From: Ga0074130 sp964499485
Lineage (GTDB): Bacteria > Pseudomonadota > Gammaproteobacteria > Burkholderiales > Rhodocyclaceae
DNA: 14,623 nucleotides
Direction: 5' to 3'
NCBI GenBank assembly: GCA_964499485.1
Contig: CAZCLF010000036.1
Location: forward strand, 1-14,623
The translations under genes were made by a program, and so were the position numbers. Position 1 is the first letter of the stretch. Each line of letters begins with the position of its first letter. Below the pieces are notes generated by a model, which saw only the letters and a program-made list of their open reading frames with translations, did no database searches and was not told the origin of the DNA. Positions 1 through 9,105 of this stretch are shown one piece after another.

Positions 1-22
1 CCTTGGCTGCCACCGCCACAGC

Positions 23-52
23 AAAAAGGCGAACCCGAGGGTTCGCCTTTTT
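23..52. terminator. Bidirectional rho-independent terminator
   Basis: A 9-bp perfect G+C-rich stem (GGCGAACCC at 28-36, GGGTTCGCC at 39-47) is flanked by AAAAA (23-27) and TTTTT (48-52). The structure therefore ends with a U-run in either direction. The two bases between the arms are too few for a loop, so the innermost pair must open to give a CGAG tetraloop. It lies 38 bases past the stop of the minus-strand gene at 90-584 and can end its transcript. It can equally serve a plus-strand gene lying off the left edge; bases 1-22 are too short to identify that gene. Confidence 0.9.
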
Positions 53-89
53 ATTTCCGGGCTATGCCGGACTATCGCTGCGGTGTGGC

Positions 90-584
90 TTAAATACAGG
101 CCAGCGAGGTGCCGCCATCTTTCTGCAGCTGTTTCAGGGCCGTGCGGTGTTCCTTCTTGCCAGCGTTTTCGTCCGCTTGCGCTTGCTTCAGCTTTGCTTC
201 TTCGGTCTTGCGCAGCTCTTTCCACTTAGCGATATCGGCAGTGGCTGCGTCCTTGTTGCCATCCTTCGGCAGGGTCTTCAGATGATGGTGCGCCTCATTG
301 AGGCTGGCATTGATGCGCGCAATTTCTGTGGATGACTCGATGATGACGGCATGCGCCGCATTCACCTTGTTGCAGGCGGTGGCTTGGGCCTTCTGAGCGC
401 CGCTGTATTTCTCGACATCCAGTTGTGGCTTGGGGGCGTCGCGCTTGACGCATTGCTCAGGTGTTTTGCCTGAAGGCACTTCACCCATCGGACACACCAA
501 TGCCAGTGCAGGGGCTGCATAGACAGTGCTGGCCAAAATTGCGGCGCTGATACTCTTTGAAATCCATCCTTGCTTGATGCTCAT
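90..584 (-). CDS. Small secreted helix-rich protein of unknown function
   Basis: I do not recognise the family. The 164-residue protein opens with a Sec-type signal peptide: a short basic n-region, a hydrophobic stretch at about residues 11-22, and a likely cleavage after A28 (APALA). The mature part is Lys/Ala/Gln/Glu-rich. Residues about 60-155 look like long amphipathic helices or a coiled coil, so a periplasmic location is likely. There are four Cys (C31, C45, C71, C163): two near the mature N-terminus and one next to the C-terminus, so disulfides are possible. The residues before C31 (ALALV) do not form a proper lipobox, so a lipoprotein is unlikely. The ATG is supported by AGGAG eight bases upstream. 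The gene stands alone, 239 bases after glpK on the same strand, and ends just before a strong terminator. Confidence 0.75.
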   Translation of the reverse strand: MSIKQGWISKSISAAILASTVYAAPALALVCPMGEVPSGKTPEQCVKRDAPKPQLDVEKYSGAQKAQATACNKVNAAHAVIIESSTEIARINASLNEAHHHLKTLPKDGNKDAATADIAKWKELRKTEEAKLKQAQADENAGKKEHRTALKQLQKDGGTSLACI

Positions 585-823
585 TGTTATCTCCTGGTTA
601 CGAACATAGTTGTGATGAGAAATGTTGCGGAAGCGGTTCCAACAATTACGAATGCGGGATAGTTCACAGCGACCTGTTTTGATTTCCGGTGGGCTGTGTA
701 CGGCAGCGTACCCTGTTTCGGGGTCGTCTTACGTTATTTGTACTGTAGGCGCGGCAAGCGGCTGCCGTCTTGATCTTGCTCAAGCGGACGGTATTTGGTT
801 TTTATTGCGCGTTTTGGAAGGTA
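585..823. other. Intergenic gap between glpK and the secreted-protein gene
   Basis: I see no convincing gene in this 239-base stretch. Short plus-strand reading frames (for example from 622) have no ribosome binding site and no recognisable protein. It contains an imperfect inverted repeat at 623-644 (TGTTG..GGAA, loop GCGG, TTCCAACA), which would lie in the leader or promoter region of the 90-584 gene. It also contains a small hairpin at 752-767 (CGGCA, six-base loop, TGCCG). Neither is followed by a T-run on the relevant strand, so I see no intrinsic terminator for glpK. The promoter of the secreted-protein gene should be here, but no clear -35/-10 pair stands out. Confidence 0.5.
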
Positions 824-2317
824 TTAGGGCTGTCGGCCCCATGCAATGACGTGCTGCACCGCGGCTTGCCAGCGGTCGAGGATGGCGGCTCGTGCGCTGC
901 TGTCGAGTTGCGGTTCAAAGCGTTGGTCTTGCTTCCAGTGGCTGGCAATCACGTCTTGATTGGCCCAGAGGCCACAGCCTAGCCCAGCGAGATAGGCCGC
1001 GCCAAGCGCGGTGGTTTCGGTCTGGCGTGGGCGCACGACGGGCACGCCCAGCAGATCGGCCTGACGTTGCATGAGCAGATCGTTGCGCGCGGCACCGCCA
1101 TCAACACGCAGTTCGGTCAACGGCACGGGTGCATCTTGCTGCATGGCGCCCAGCACGTCGGCACATTGCAGGGCAATAGCATCGAGCGCAGCATGGGCAA
1201 TGTGGGCGCGGTTGGTGCCGCGTGTCATGCCAAACAGCGTGCCGCGGGCATCGGCCTCCCACCACGGTGCCCCCAAGCCCGTAAAGGCTGGGATGAGCAT
1301 GACGCCGCCACTGTCTGGCACGCTGCGTGCGAGTTGTTCGATCTCGGCGGCGCTACCGATCAACCCTAACCCATCACGCAGCCACTGAACAATCGCCCCG
1401 CCCATGAACACGCTGCCTTCCAGCGCGTACTGGCGTGTACCGCCAATCTGCCAAGCAATGGTGCTGAGCAGGCGCTGCTGCGAGGCGACGATCTGGCTGC
1501 CGGTGTTCATCAACATGAAGCAGCCGGTGCCGTAGGTGTTCTTGGCCATGCCGGGCGAGAGGCAGGCTTGGCCAAAGGTGGCGGCTTGCTGGTCGCCCGC
1601 CAATGCGGCAATGGGGATGGGGCTGCCAAACACGTCAGCATCGGTTTCACCCAGCACGCCGCTGCTATCAACAATGCGTGGCAGGACCGATGGTGGGATG
1701 CGGAACAGCTCCAACAGCTCGCTATCCCAATCGCCGGTGTGCAGATTACAGAGCAGGGTGCGCGAGGCGTTGCTGGCATCGGTGACATGCAGGCGGCCAT
1801 CGGTGAGGCGCCATGTCAGCCAGCTGTCGATGGTGCCAAAGGCCAGCTCGCCGCGCTCGGCGCGTTCGCGTGCGCCGTGTGTGTGGTCAAGCAGCCACGC
1901 GAGCTTGGTGGCGGAAAAGTAGGGGTCGAGACGCAGGCCTGTCTTGGCCTGCACCAGTGGCTCTACGCCATCCGCACGCAGGGCGTCGCACACGGTGGCG
2001 GTGCGCCTGTCTTGCCAAACAATCGCCGGGGCGAGCGGTAGGCCGGTGCTGCGGTCCCACAACACCGTGGTTTCGCGCTGGTTGGTGATGCCGATGGCAG
2101 CGATGTCGGTAGCATTGAGTTGTGCGTTGTGCAGCGCTTCGCGCGCGGTGGTGAGCTGGGTCTGCCAGATTTCCATGGCGTCATGCTCGACCCAGCCGGG
2201 CTGCGGAAAGTGCTGCGCAAATTCGCGCTGCGCCTGGCTGTGGATGGTGCCGTTGGCATCAAACACCAAGGCGCGCGAACTGGTCGTACCTTGATCGAGG
2301 GCGAGGATGAAGCTCAT
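824..2317 (-). CDS. glpK: Glycerol kinase
   Basis: Cytoplasmic FGGY-family kinase making sn-glycerol 3-phosphate from glycerol and ATP. The 497-residue length is normal for the family. The N-terminal phosphate loop DQGTTSS is at residues 8-14. The glycerol-contacting residues are all present: R81-E82 (NQRET), W101 (WQDRR), Y133 (DPYFSATK) and catalytic D242 (AGDQQAA). The C-terminal FGGY part includes VDGGAARND and TALGAAYLAG. The start chosen is the ATG at 2317, because the protein then begins MSFILALDQG as in other GlpK proteins; a reading frame 47 codons longer lies entirely inside glpD. AAGG with a 7-base spacer precedes this ATG, which overlaps the glpD stop (ATGA), so translational coupling is likely. 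From memory of E. coli GlpK, both the Gly-Gly/Arg loop that binds fructose 1,6-bisphosphate and the C-terminal IIA-Glc docking segment are absent. Confidence 0.97.
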   Translation of the reverse strand: MSFILALDQGTTSSRALVFDANGTIHSQAQREFAQHFPQPGWVEHDAMEIWQTQLTTAREALHNAQLNATDIAAIGITNQRETTVLWDRSTGLPLAPAIVWQDRRTATVCDALRADGVEPLVQAKTGLRLDPYFSATKLAWLLDHTHGARERAERGELAFGTIDSWLTWRLTDGRLHVTDASNASRTLLCNLHTGDWDSELLELFRIPPSVLPRIVDSSGVLGETDADVFGSPIPIAALAGDQQAATFGQACLSPGMAKNTYGTGCFMLMNTGSQIVASQQRLLSTIAWQIGGTRQYALEGSVFMGGAIVQWLRDGLGLIGSAAEIEQLARSVPDSGGVMLIPAFTGLGAPWWEADARGTLFGMTRGTNRAHIAHAALDAIALQCADVLGAMQQDAPVPLTELRVDGGAARNDLLMQRQADLLGVPVVRPRQTETTALGAAYLAGLGCGLWANQDVIASHWKQDQRFEPQLDSSARAAILDRWQAAVQHVIAWGRQP

Positions 2318-3846
2318 GCGGATGCCTTGTTCTCTGTGTTGCGATGTTGCTGGTGGTGCTCGGCAAACCAGCTTGCAAAGTCCTCTCGCTGCTGCGCATT
2401 CATTGCAAGACCGGCCTTGGTTCTGCGCCACAGAATGTCGTCGGCGCTGTGCGCCCATTCGTTGCGGATGAAGTGGATTGCCTCAAGCTCACACAGGCCG
2501 GCGCCAAAGTCGCGGCCTAAATCTGCGCTGCTGTTCACGTTCTCCAACAAACCAAAGGCGAGCGTGCCGTGGCGTGCCCATAGCCCTTCTACGATGGCTT
2601 CTGGCAGATGTCGGAATGACTGCGCGAACTCGGCCGTTGCGGCGGTGAAGTCGCCATCGCCACCGGGCAGTGGGGTGTCTGCCGTCCACGGCGTGCCGAG
2701 GTGTGGGAACCACTGGCTGAGGGTGTGCAGCACTTCCTCCGCCAGATGGCGGTGGGTGGTGAGTTTGCCGCCAAAGATGGAAAGCAGCGGGGTATCTTGG
2801 GCGGTATCGAGCACCAGCTTGTAGTCGCGTGTAACGCGCGATGGATTGGCTTTGCCGTCGTCATACAGCGGGCGCAGGCCGGCAAAGCGCCAGACGATAT
2901 CGGTCTCGCTGAGCGGTTGCGCCAGATAACGGTTGGCAGCGCGGAGCAGATAGGCGACCTCGGCCTCGCTGGCTTCCGGGCTGTGGCTGGGGGCGTCGGT
3001 GCGGACATCGGTGGTGCCGATGAGCGTCCAGTGCGTGTGGAAGGGCAGCAGAAAGATCACGCGGCCATCGTCGTTTTGCAGGGTGTAGGCGTGATCGCCC
3101 GCATGACAACGCGGCACGACGATATGGCTACCGCGCACGAGCTGAACTTGCGGGTGGCTGCTGTTGTGCCCCCCATCCACGGTGTCCAACACCTTGGCGA
3201 CCCACGGACCGGCGGCATTGACGATAGCCTTGGCGCGTACGTGTGTTTCGTTGCCATTGCTCCCCGTGCTTTGCAGGCGGCAGAGCCAGTCGCCATCGGC
3301 TTCCCGCTGCGCGCCGACAAAGCGTGCGTGGGTGAGGATGTCGGCACCGCGTGCTTCGGCATCGCGCAGGGTGAGGATCACCAGCCGCGCGTCATCCACC
3401 TGCACATCGAAATACACAAAGCCGTGTTGGTAGCCCGGCTTGAGTGGTGCGGCCCAGTCGGACCCATCGTCAAGGCGAACACGTGTGGCCGCGGGCAGGG
3501 CACCGCTGCCGCCGATATGGTCATACAGCCACAGCCCGAGTTGAATTATCCAGGCGGGGCGTTGTTCGGGTGTGTGGGGCAGTACAAAGCGGCAGGGGCG
3601 GGTGAGGTGCGGGGCAATGCGCAGCAGCGTGGCGCGCTCCTGCAACGATTCGCGTACCAGCCCAAAGGCGTATTGCTCCAGATAGCGCAGCCCGCCGTGA
3701 ATGAGCTTGCTGCTGGCCCAAGAGGTGGCGCCGCCCGGATCGCCTGCGTCGAGCAGGCATACGGAGAGCCCGCGCCCGGCGGCGTCGCGCGCCACGGCGG
3801 CACCGTTGATGCCGCCACCGACGATCAGTAAGTCATACGCCTGCAT
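2314..3846 (-). CDS. glpD: Aerobic glycerol-3-phosphate dehydrogenase
   Basis: FAD-dependent membrane-associated enzyme oxidising sn-glycerol 3-phosphate to dihydroxyacetone phosphate, with electrons passing to quinone. The 510-residue protein has the N-terminal Rossmann motif GGGINGAAVARDAAGRG (10-26) and the family signature SSKLIHGGLRYLE (45-57). The central FAD-oxidase part includes NAAGPWV and LIGTTD, and the C-terminal domain follows (GGKLTTHRHLAEEVL onward). This length and domain order match GlpD rather than the three-subunit anaerobic GlpABC. The ATG at 3846 has AAGGA about seven bases upstream. It is the first gene of a glpD-glpK operon; the TGA overlaps the glpK ATG by 4 bases. No transporter (glpF) or repressor (glpR) lies next to it. 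It diverges from clpB across 113 bases, and a candidate sigma-70 promoter lies at 3905-3935. Confidence 0.96.
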   Translation of the reverse strand: MQAYDLLIVGGGINGAAVARDAAGRGLSVCLLDAGDPGGATSWASSKLIHGGLRYLEQYAFGLVRESLQERATLLRIAPHLTRPCRFVLPHTPEQRPAWIIQLGLWLYDHIGGSGALPAATRVRLDDGSDWAAPLKPGYQHGFVYFDVQVDDARLVILTLRDAEARGADILTHARFVGAQREADGDWLCRLQSTGSNGNETHVRAKAIVNAAGPWVAKVLDTVDGGHNSSHPQVQLVRGSHIVVPRCHAGDHAYTLQNDDGRVIFLLPFHTHWTLIGTTDVRTDAPSHSPEASEAEVAYLLRAANRYLAQPLSETDIVWRFAGLRPLYDDGKANPSRVTRDYKLVLDTAQDTPLLSIFGGKLTTHRHLAEEVLHTLSQWFPHLGTPWTADTPLPGGDGDFTAATAEFAQSFRHLPEAIVEGLWARHGTLAFGLLENVNSSADLGRDFGAGLCELEAIHFIRNEWAHSADDILWRRTKAGLAMNAQQREDFASWFAEHHQQHRNTENKASA

Positions 3847-3898
3847 TTGGTTTTCCTTGGTGTTCTTTTGCGTTGGATCAACTCAATGCCTGACTGCT

Positions 3899-3926
3899 CT
3901 TGAAATGATAACCCCGGGCCCCACTT
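3899..3926 (+). promoter_or_regulatory. Sigma-32 heat-shock promoter of clpB
   Basis: CTTGAAA (3899-3905) and CCCCACTT (3919-3926) are separated by 13 bases. The E. coli sigma-32 consensus is CTTGAAA, 11-16 bases, CCCCATnT; only one defined position differs (C for T). Transcription would start near 3933, giving a leader of about 27 bases before the clpB ATG. The position in front of a classic heat-shock gene makes the assignment strong. Confidence 0.85.
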
Positions 3927-3935
3927 GAGTGTCAT
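3905..3935 (-). promoter_or_regulatory. Candidate sigma-70 promoter of glpDK
   Basis: Read on the minus strand, ATGACA (3935-3930; 5 of 6 match to TTGACA) and TATCAT (3910-3905; 5 of 6 match to TATAAT) are separated by 19 bases. That is longer than ideal, so this is tentative. The -10 element overlaps the -35 element of the clpB heat-shock promoter on the other strand. The resulting leader for glpD would be about 50 bases. Confidence 0.35.
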
Positions 3936-3959
3936 ACCAATTTCTCTCTGGAGAACCGA

Positions 3960-6545
<2,586 letters not shown>

Positions 6546-6613
6546 GTACGTCTTTGGCTTGTTGCCCCGTCTGTGCCAGCGTTCGTGCTGATGCAGGCAG
6601 GGCAGGGTATGGC

Positions 6614-7117
6614 TCAGAGGTTTAGCACGGCGCGGTAGAGGCTGGCCTCTTCTGGATGGGGTTCTAATCGGAACCCCAGTTTGTCGACAAAGCGCAGCAT
6701 GCGCGTGTTGTAGTGCAGGATGTCGCCGTACATCAGCATAAAGCCACGCGCCCGCGCTGCCGCAATCAACTGCTGCATGAGGGCAGCGGCCAGCCCGCTA
6801 CCTTCCCAGTCGTCGGCAATCACGATGGCGAATTCGCAGGCATGTTCACTCTCGGTATCGGCGGCGTAACGCGCCACGCCGATTTCGGTTTCGTCTTCGC
6901 CTGAATCGATGACCGCAATGATGGCCATGCAGCGGTCGTAATCAATGCTGATCAGACGACGCAGATCCGTGGGGCTGAGTTCCTTGATGGTGTCGAGAAA
7001 ACGGAAATGACGTGCTTCCGGCGATAGTCCGCGCACAAAGGCCTGTTCGATCTCCGCATCCTCTGGCCGTATGGGCCGCAGGCAAACCGATTCACCACGG
7101 ATACTGCGTGTTGTCAC
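6614..7117 (-). CDS. GNAT acetyltransferase, Pat-like stand-alone domain
   Basis: A 167-residue single-domain GCN5-related N-acyltransferase using acetyl-CoA or a related acyl-CoA. The N-terminus (VCLRPIRPEDAEIEQAFVRG, then LSPEARHFRF) resembles the GNAT domain at the end of Pat-type protein lysine acetyltransferases, here without the acyl-CoA synthetase-like part. The CoA-pyrophosphate loop is WEGSGLA (104-110). E95, just before the central strand, is a plausible general base. NTRMLRFVDKLGF (137-149) is the usual C-terminal GNAT helix. The start is GTG at 7117; no upstream ATG exists before the preceding gene's stop, and the Shine-Dalgarno is weak (GAG). It follows the cyclase-hemerythrin gene by 32 bases on the same strand, so co-transcription is likely. 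The substrate is unknown; a small-molecule target is equally possible. Confidence 0.85.
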   Translation of the reverse strand: MTTRSIRGESVCLRPIRPEDAEIEQAFVRGLSPEARHFRFLDTIKELSPTDLRRLISIDYDRCMAIIAVIDSGEDETEIGVARYAADTESEHACEFAIVIADDWEGSGLAAALMQQLIAAARARGFMLMYGDILHYNTRMLRFVDKLGFRLEPHPEEASLYRAVLNL

Positions 7118-7149
7118 CAGCTCGACAGGATAGGTGGATGCGTTATGGC

Positions 7150-8556
7150 TCAGGGGGATGGGCTCAATTCGCGCTGGCGCATGAAATGAGCAAGGTGACG
7201 GTCAAACTTGAGGCTGTGGTTAATCAGCCAGTCGTTGAGCTGCAGCTTGGCGTGGAAAGCGCTGTGTGTGGGGTCATGGGTTGCTGCCCCTAGTTGCTCG
7301 CGCAGTACTTCCAGGTTGTCAATGAAGCGCCGATGCTGTTGCACATGCTCAGGCAAGAAAGGATAGCCAGTGTCTTGCATGAGGGACTCTTCACTATCGA
7401 AGTGTTCGATGGCGTGTTCGCGCACGTGGGCGAGCGCCATGTCCGCTTCTTCACGCCGGCCCTCGCGAATCGAAATCGAGAGATTGCCGACCTGGCCTAG
7501 CATGTTGCGATGTGCGAGGTCGATCTCGGTAACGCCAACATTGAACTCATCTGACCACATGGGGTCGAGCTGGCTGTCACCGTCGCCTGCGTAGTGGCCC
7601 GTGCGCAGGTAGTCATCGCAGCGTTCCAGATAGATGCGGGCTGGCACATCGCCCGGCACTTCGGCCAAGCAGTCGAGCAAGCGCGTGCGGGCCTGCGGAA
7701 TTTCGCGCAAATGATAGTATGCGAGGGCCTCTTCAAAACGCCGCTGGGTGCGCGCCTTGGCTTGACGTAGTGGCAGCAAATCACAGTCATACACTTCGTA
7801 GACGGATTGCGGCTCGTGTTTGCCTTTAAGGCGCAATCGGTCGATAAAGCGAATCTGGTAGCGCTCTGGATTTTCCAAACTGTGTAGCGTGTGCTCGCTA
7901 ATTAGCAGGGGAACGCCATAGGTTTTGGTTAGGTCTTCGAGTCGGGAGGAGACATTCACGGCATCGCTGATCACCGTGCCGTCCATCCGTCCGCTGCCAC
8001 CAATGGTCCCCAGCATGACGACGCCGGTATTGATGCCAATGCCGATGCGTGTAGGGAGGTAACCGGCGCGATTACGGCCATGATTGTAGGCCTCTAAGCG
8101 TTCTAGCATCGCTAACGCACCTAGCACTGCATCATCGGGTGAATTGGGGAATAGCGCCATGATGGCGTCGCCGATGTATTTGTCGATCACACCACGGTGC
8201 AGCGAGATGACGGGCTCCATCTGCGACAGATAGGAGTTCAGAAAGTTGAAGTTTTCCTGTGGACTCATCGACTCCGACAGGCTGGTGAAGTCGCGGATAT
8301 CGGAAAACAACACAGTCATGCGCCGCTCGGTTTGCAGACCCAGGCGGATGTCACGGATATTTTTGATTGAGAGGAACTGCAGCAGCTGTTGCGGCACAAA
8401 GTGCGCGTAGATGCGTTCGGTCGTGGCAAGCTGCTCGCGCAGGCGGGCAACCTCGTCCCGCAAGCGGGCAAGCTCGGCAGCGTTATCGGCGCTCGGCGAC
8501 AGTTCGCTCAAGATGATTTGGCGGGCGGGTTGGATTAAGGGAAAATCATACCCCAT
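7150..8556 (-). CDS. Adenylyl cyclase-hemerythrin fusion protein
   Basis: 468-residue cytoplasmic protein; no signal peptide or membrane segment. Residues 25-48 form a short coiled coil leading into a class III cyclase domain (about 78-215). Both metal-binding Asp are present (D86 in FSDIRDF, D130 in YIGD). K126 and T194 are the purine-specifying pair typical of adenylyl cyclases, and N201/R205 (NVSSR) are the transition-state residues. A helical TPR-like linker (270-318) follows. The C-terminal hemerythrin domain (333-458) starts WSDEFNVGV and keeps all seven di-iron ligands: H349, H385, E389, H404, H408, H447, D452. Such domains bind O2 or NO, so cAMP output is probably tuned by gas or redox state (inference). 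I chose the ATG at 8556; a start at 8631 would add 25 unconserved residues and overlap the divergent methyltransferase gene further. Neither start has a good ribosome site, and TTG at 8511 is an alternative. Confidence 0.9.
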   Translation of the reverse strand: MGYDFPLIQPARQIILSELSPSADNAAELARLRDEVARLREQLATTERIYAHFVPQQLLQFLSIKNIRDIRLGLQTERRMTVLFSDIRDFTSLSESMSPQENFNFLNSYLSQMEPVISLHRGVIDKYIGDAIMALFPNSPDDAVLGALAMLERLEAYNHGRNRAGYLPTRIGIGINTGVVMLGTIGGSGRMDGTVISDAVNVSSRLEDLTKTYGVPLLISEHTLHSLENPERYQIRFIDRLRLKGKHEPQSVYEVYDCDLLPLRQAKARTQRRFEEALAYYHLREIPQARTRLLDCLAEVPGDVPARIYLERCDDYLRTGHYAGDGDSQLDPMWSDEFNVGVTEIDLAHRNMLGQVGNLSISIREGRREEADMALAHVREHAIEHFDSEESLMQDTGYPFLPEHVQQHRRFIDNLEVLREQLGAATHDPTHSAFHAKLQLNDWLINHSLKFDRHLAHFMRQRELSPSP

Positions 8557-9100
8557 GAACCCACATATGCAGACAAACCCTTCACCTTGGGTGCAGCGCT
8601 TCGCTGCACAAATTGCCACAGGCGGCGACATTCTCGATCTGGCCTGTGGTCAGGGCCGCCATTCGCGCTATTTGGCTGGGCTCGGCTATCAAGTTGAGGC
8701 GCTGGATCGTGACGAAACGGCGCTGGCCGGGCTAGCCGGCGTTCCAGGCATTACCACTACGCTGGCGGATGTTGAGGGCGGGCCGTGGCCGTATCATGCG
8801 CGCCAGTTTGACGGCATCATCGTGACCAATTACCTGCACCGGCCTTTGCTGCCCTTGCTGATCAATGCCTTGGGCGAGGGCGGTGTGTTGATCTACGAAA
8901 CTTTCATGCTCGGCAACGAGCGCTTTGGTAAGCCGTCCAACCCACATTTCTTGCTGCGGCCGGGTGAGTTGCTGGAGGTGGTGCGCCGTCGTCTGCATGT
9001 GGCCGCCTACGAGGAGGGCGAGATTGGCTTACCGCACCCGGCGATTGTGCAGCGGCTGTGCGCGACCCGCGGGGTGACGATGAAGCTGGATGTGGCGTAG
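8555..9100 (+). CDS. Class I SAM-dependent methyltransferase
   Basis: 181-residue Rossmann-fold methyltransferase. Motif I is DILDLACGQGRHSRYLA (25-41), the SAM-binding glycine loop. The acidic end of strand 2 follows in VEALDRDE, and GGVLIYETF is a later core strand. The layout resembles small TehB/UbiE-like enzymes often annotated only as SAM-dependent methyltransferase; the substrate cannot be told. The start is ATG at 8555, with AAGGGA 13 bases upstream, which is too far for a good site; ATG at 8567 is an alternative. An in-frame reading frame extends upstream to 8411, but that part lies antisense within the cyclase gene and is not conserved-looking. The gene is head-to-head with the cyclase gene, their start codons sharing CATG, and tail-to-tail with the esterase gene with 5 bases between stops. 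Confidence 0.85.
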   Translation: MNPHMQTNPSPWVQRFAAQIATGGDILDLACGQGRHSRYLAGLGYQVEALDRDETALAGLAGVPGITTTLADVEGGPWPYHARQFDGIIVTNYLHRPLLPLLINALGEGGVLIYETFMLGNERFGKPSNPHFLLRPGELLEVVRRRLHVAAYEEGEIGLPHPAIVQRLCATRGVTMKLDVA

Positions 9101-9105
9101 CCGCT

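Noticed and set aside
752..767. Hairpin CGGCA/TGCCG as a glpK terminator
   Set aside because: The stem is only five pairs and no U-run follows in the glpK direction.
622..982. Short plus-strand open frames between the secreted-protein gene and glpK
   Set aside because: No ribosome binding sites, no recognisable proteins, and the right-hand parts run antisense into glpK.
2318..2458. N-terminal extension of glpK by 47 codons
   Set aside because: It is wholly within the glpD 3' end, has no family similarity, and the inner ATG has a ribosome site and an ATGA coupling with glpD.
2701..3831. A 376-codon plus-strand open frame opposite glpD
   Set aside because: It is exactly antisense to a clear GlpD with full motifs, its protein resembles nothing known, and long antisense frames are expected in G+C-rich coding DNA.
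6546..6613. Possible terminator between clpB and the GNAT gene
   Set aside because: Small inverted repeats exist (for example CAGC..GCTG), but none is followed by a T-run on either strand.
8557..8631. N-terminal extension of the cyclase-hemerythrin protein to 8631
   Set aside because: The 25 extra residues are Cys-rich, look unrelated to the family, and overlap the methyltransferase N-terminus; the inner ATG is preferred, though not proven.
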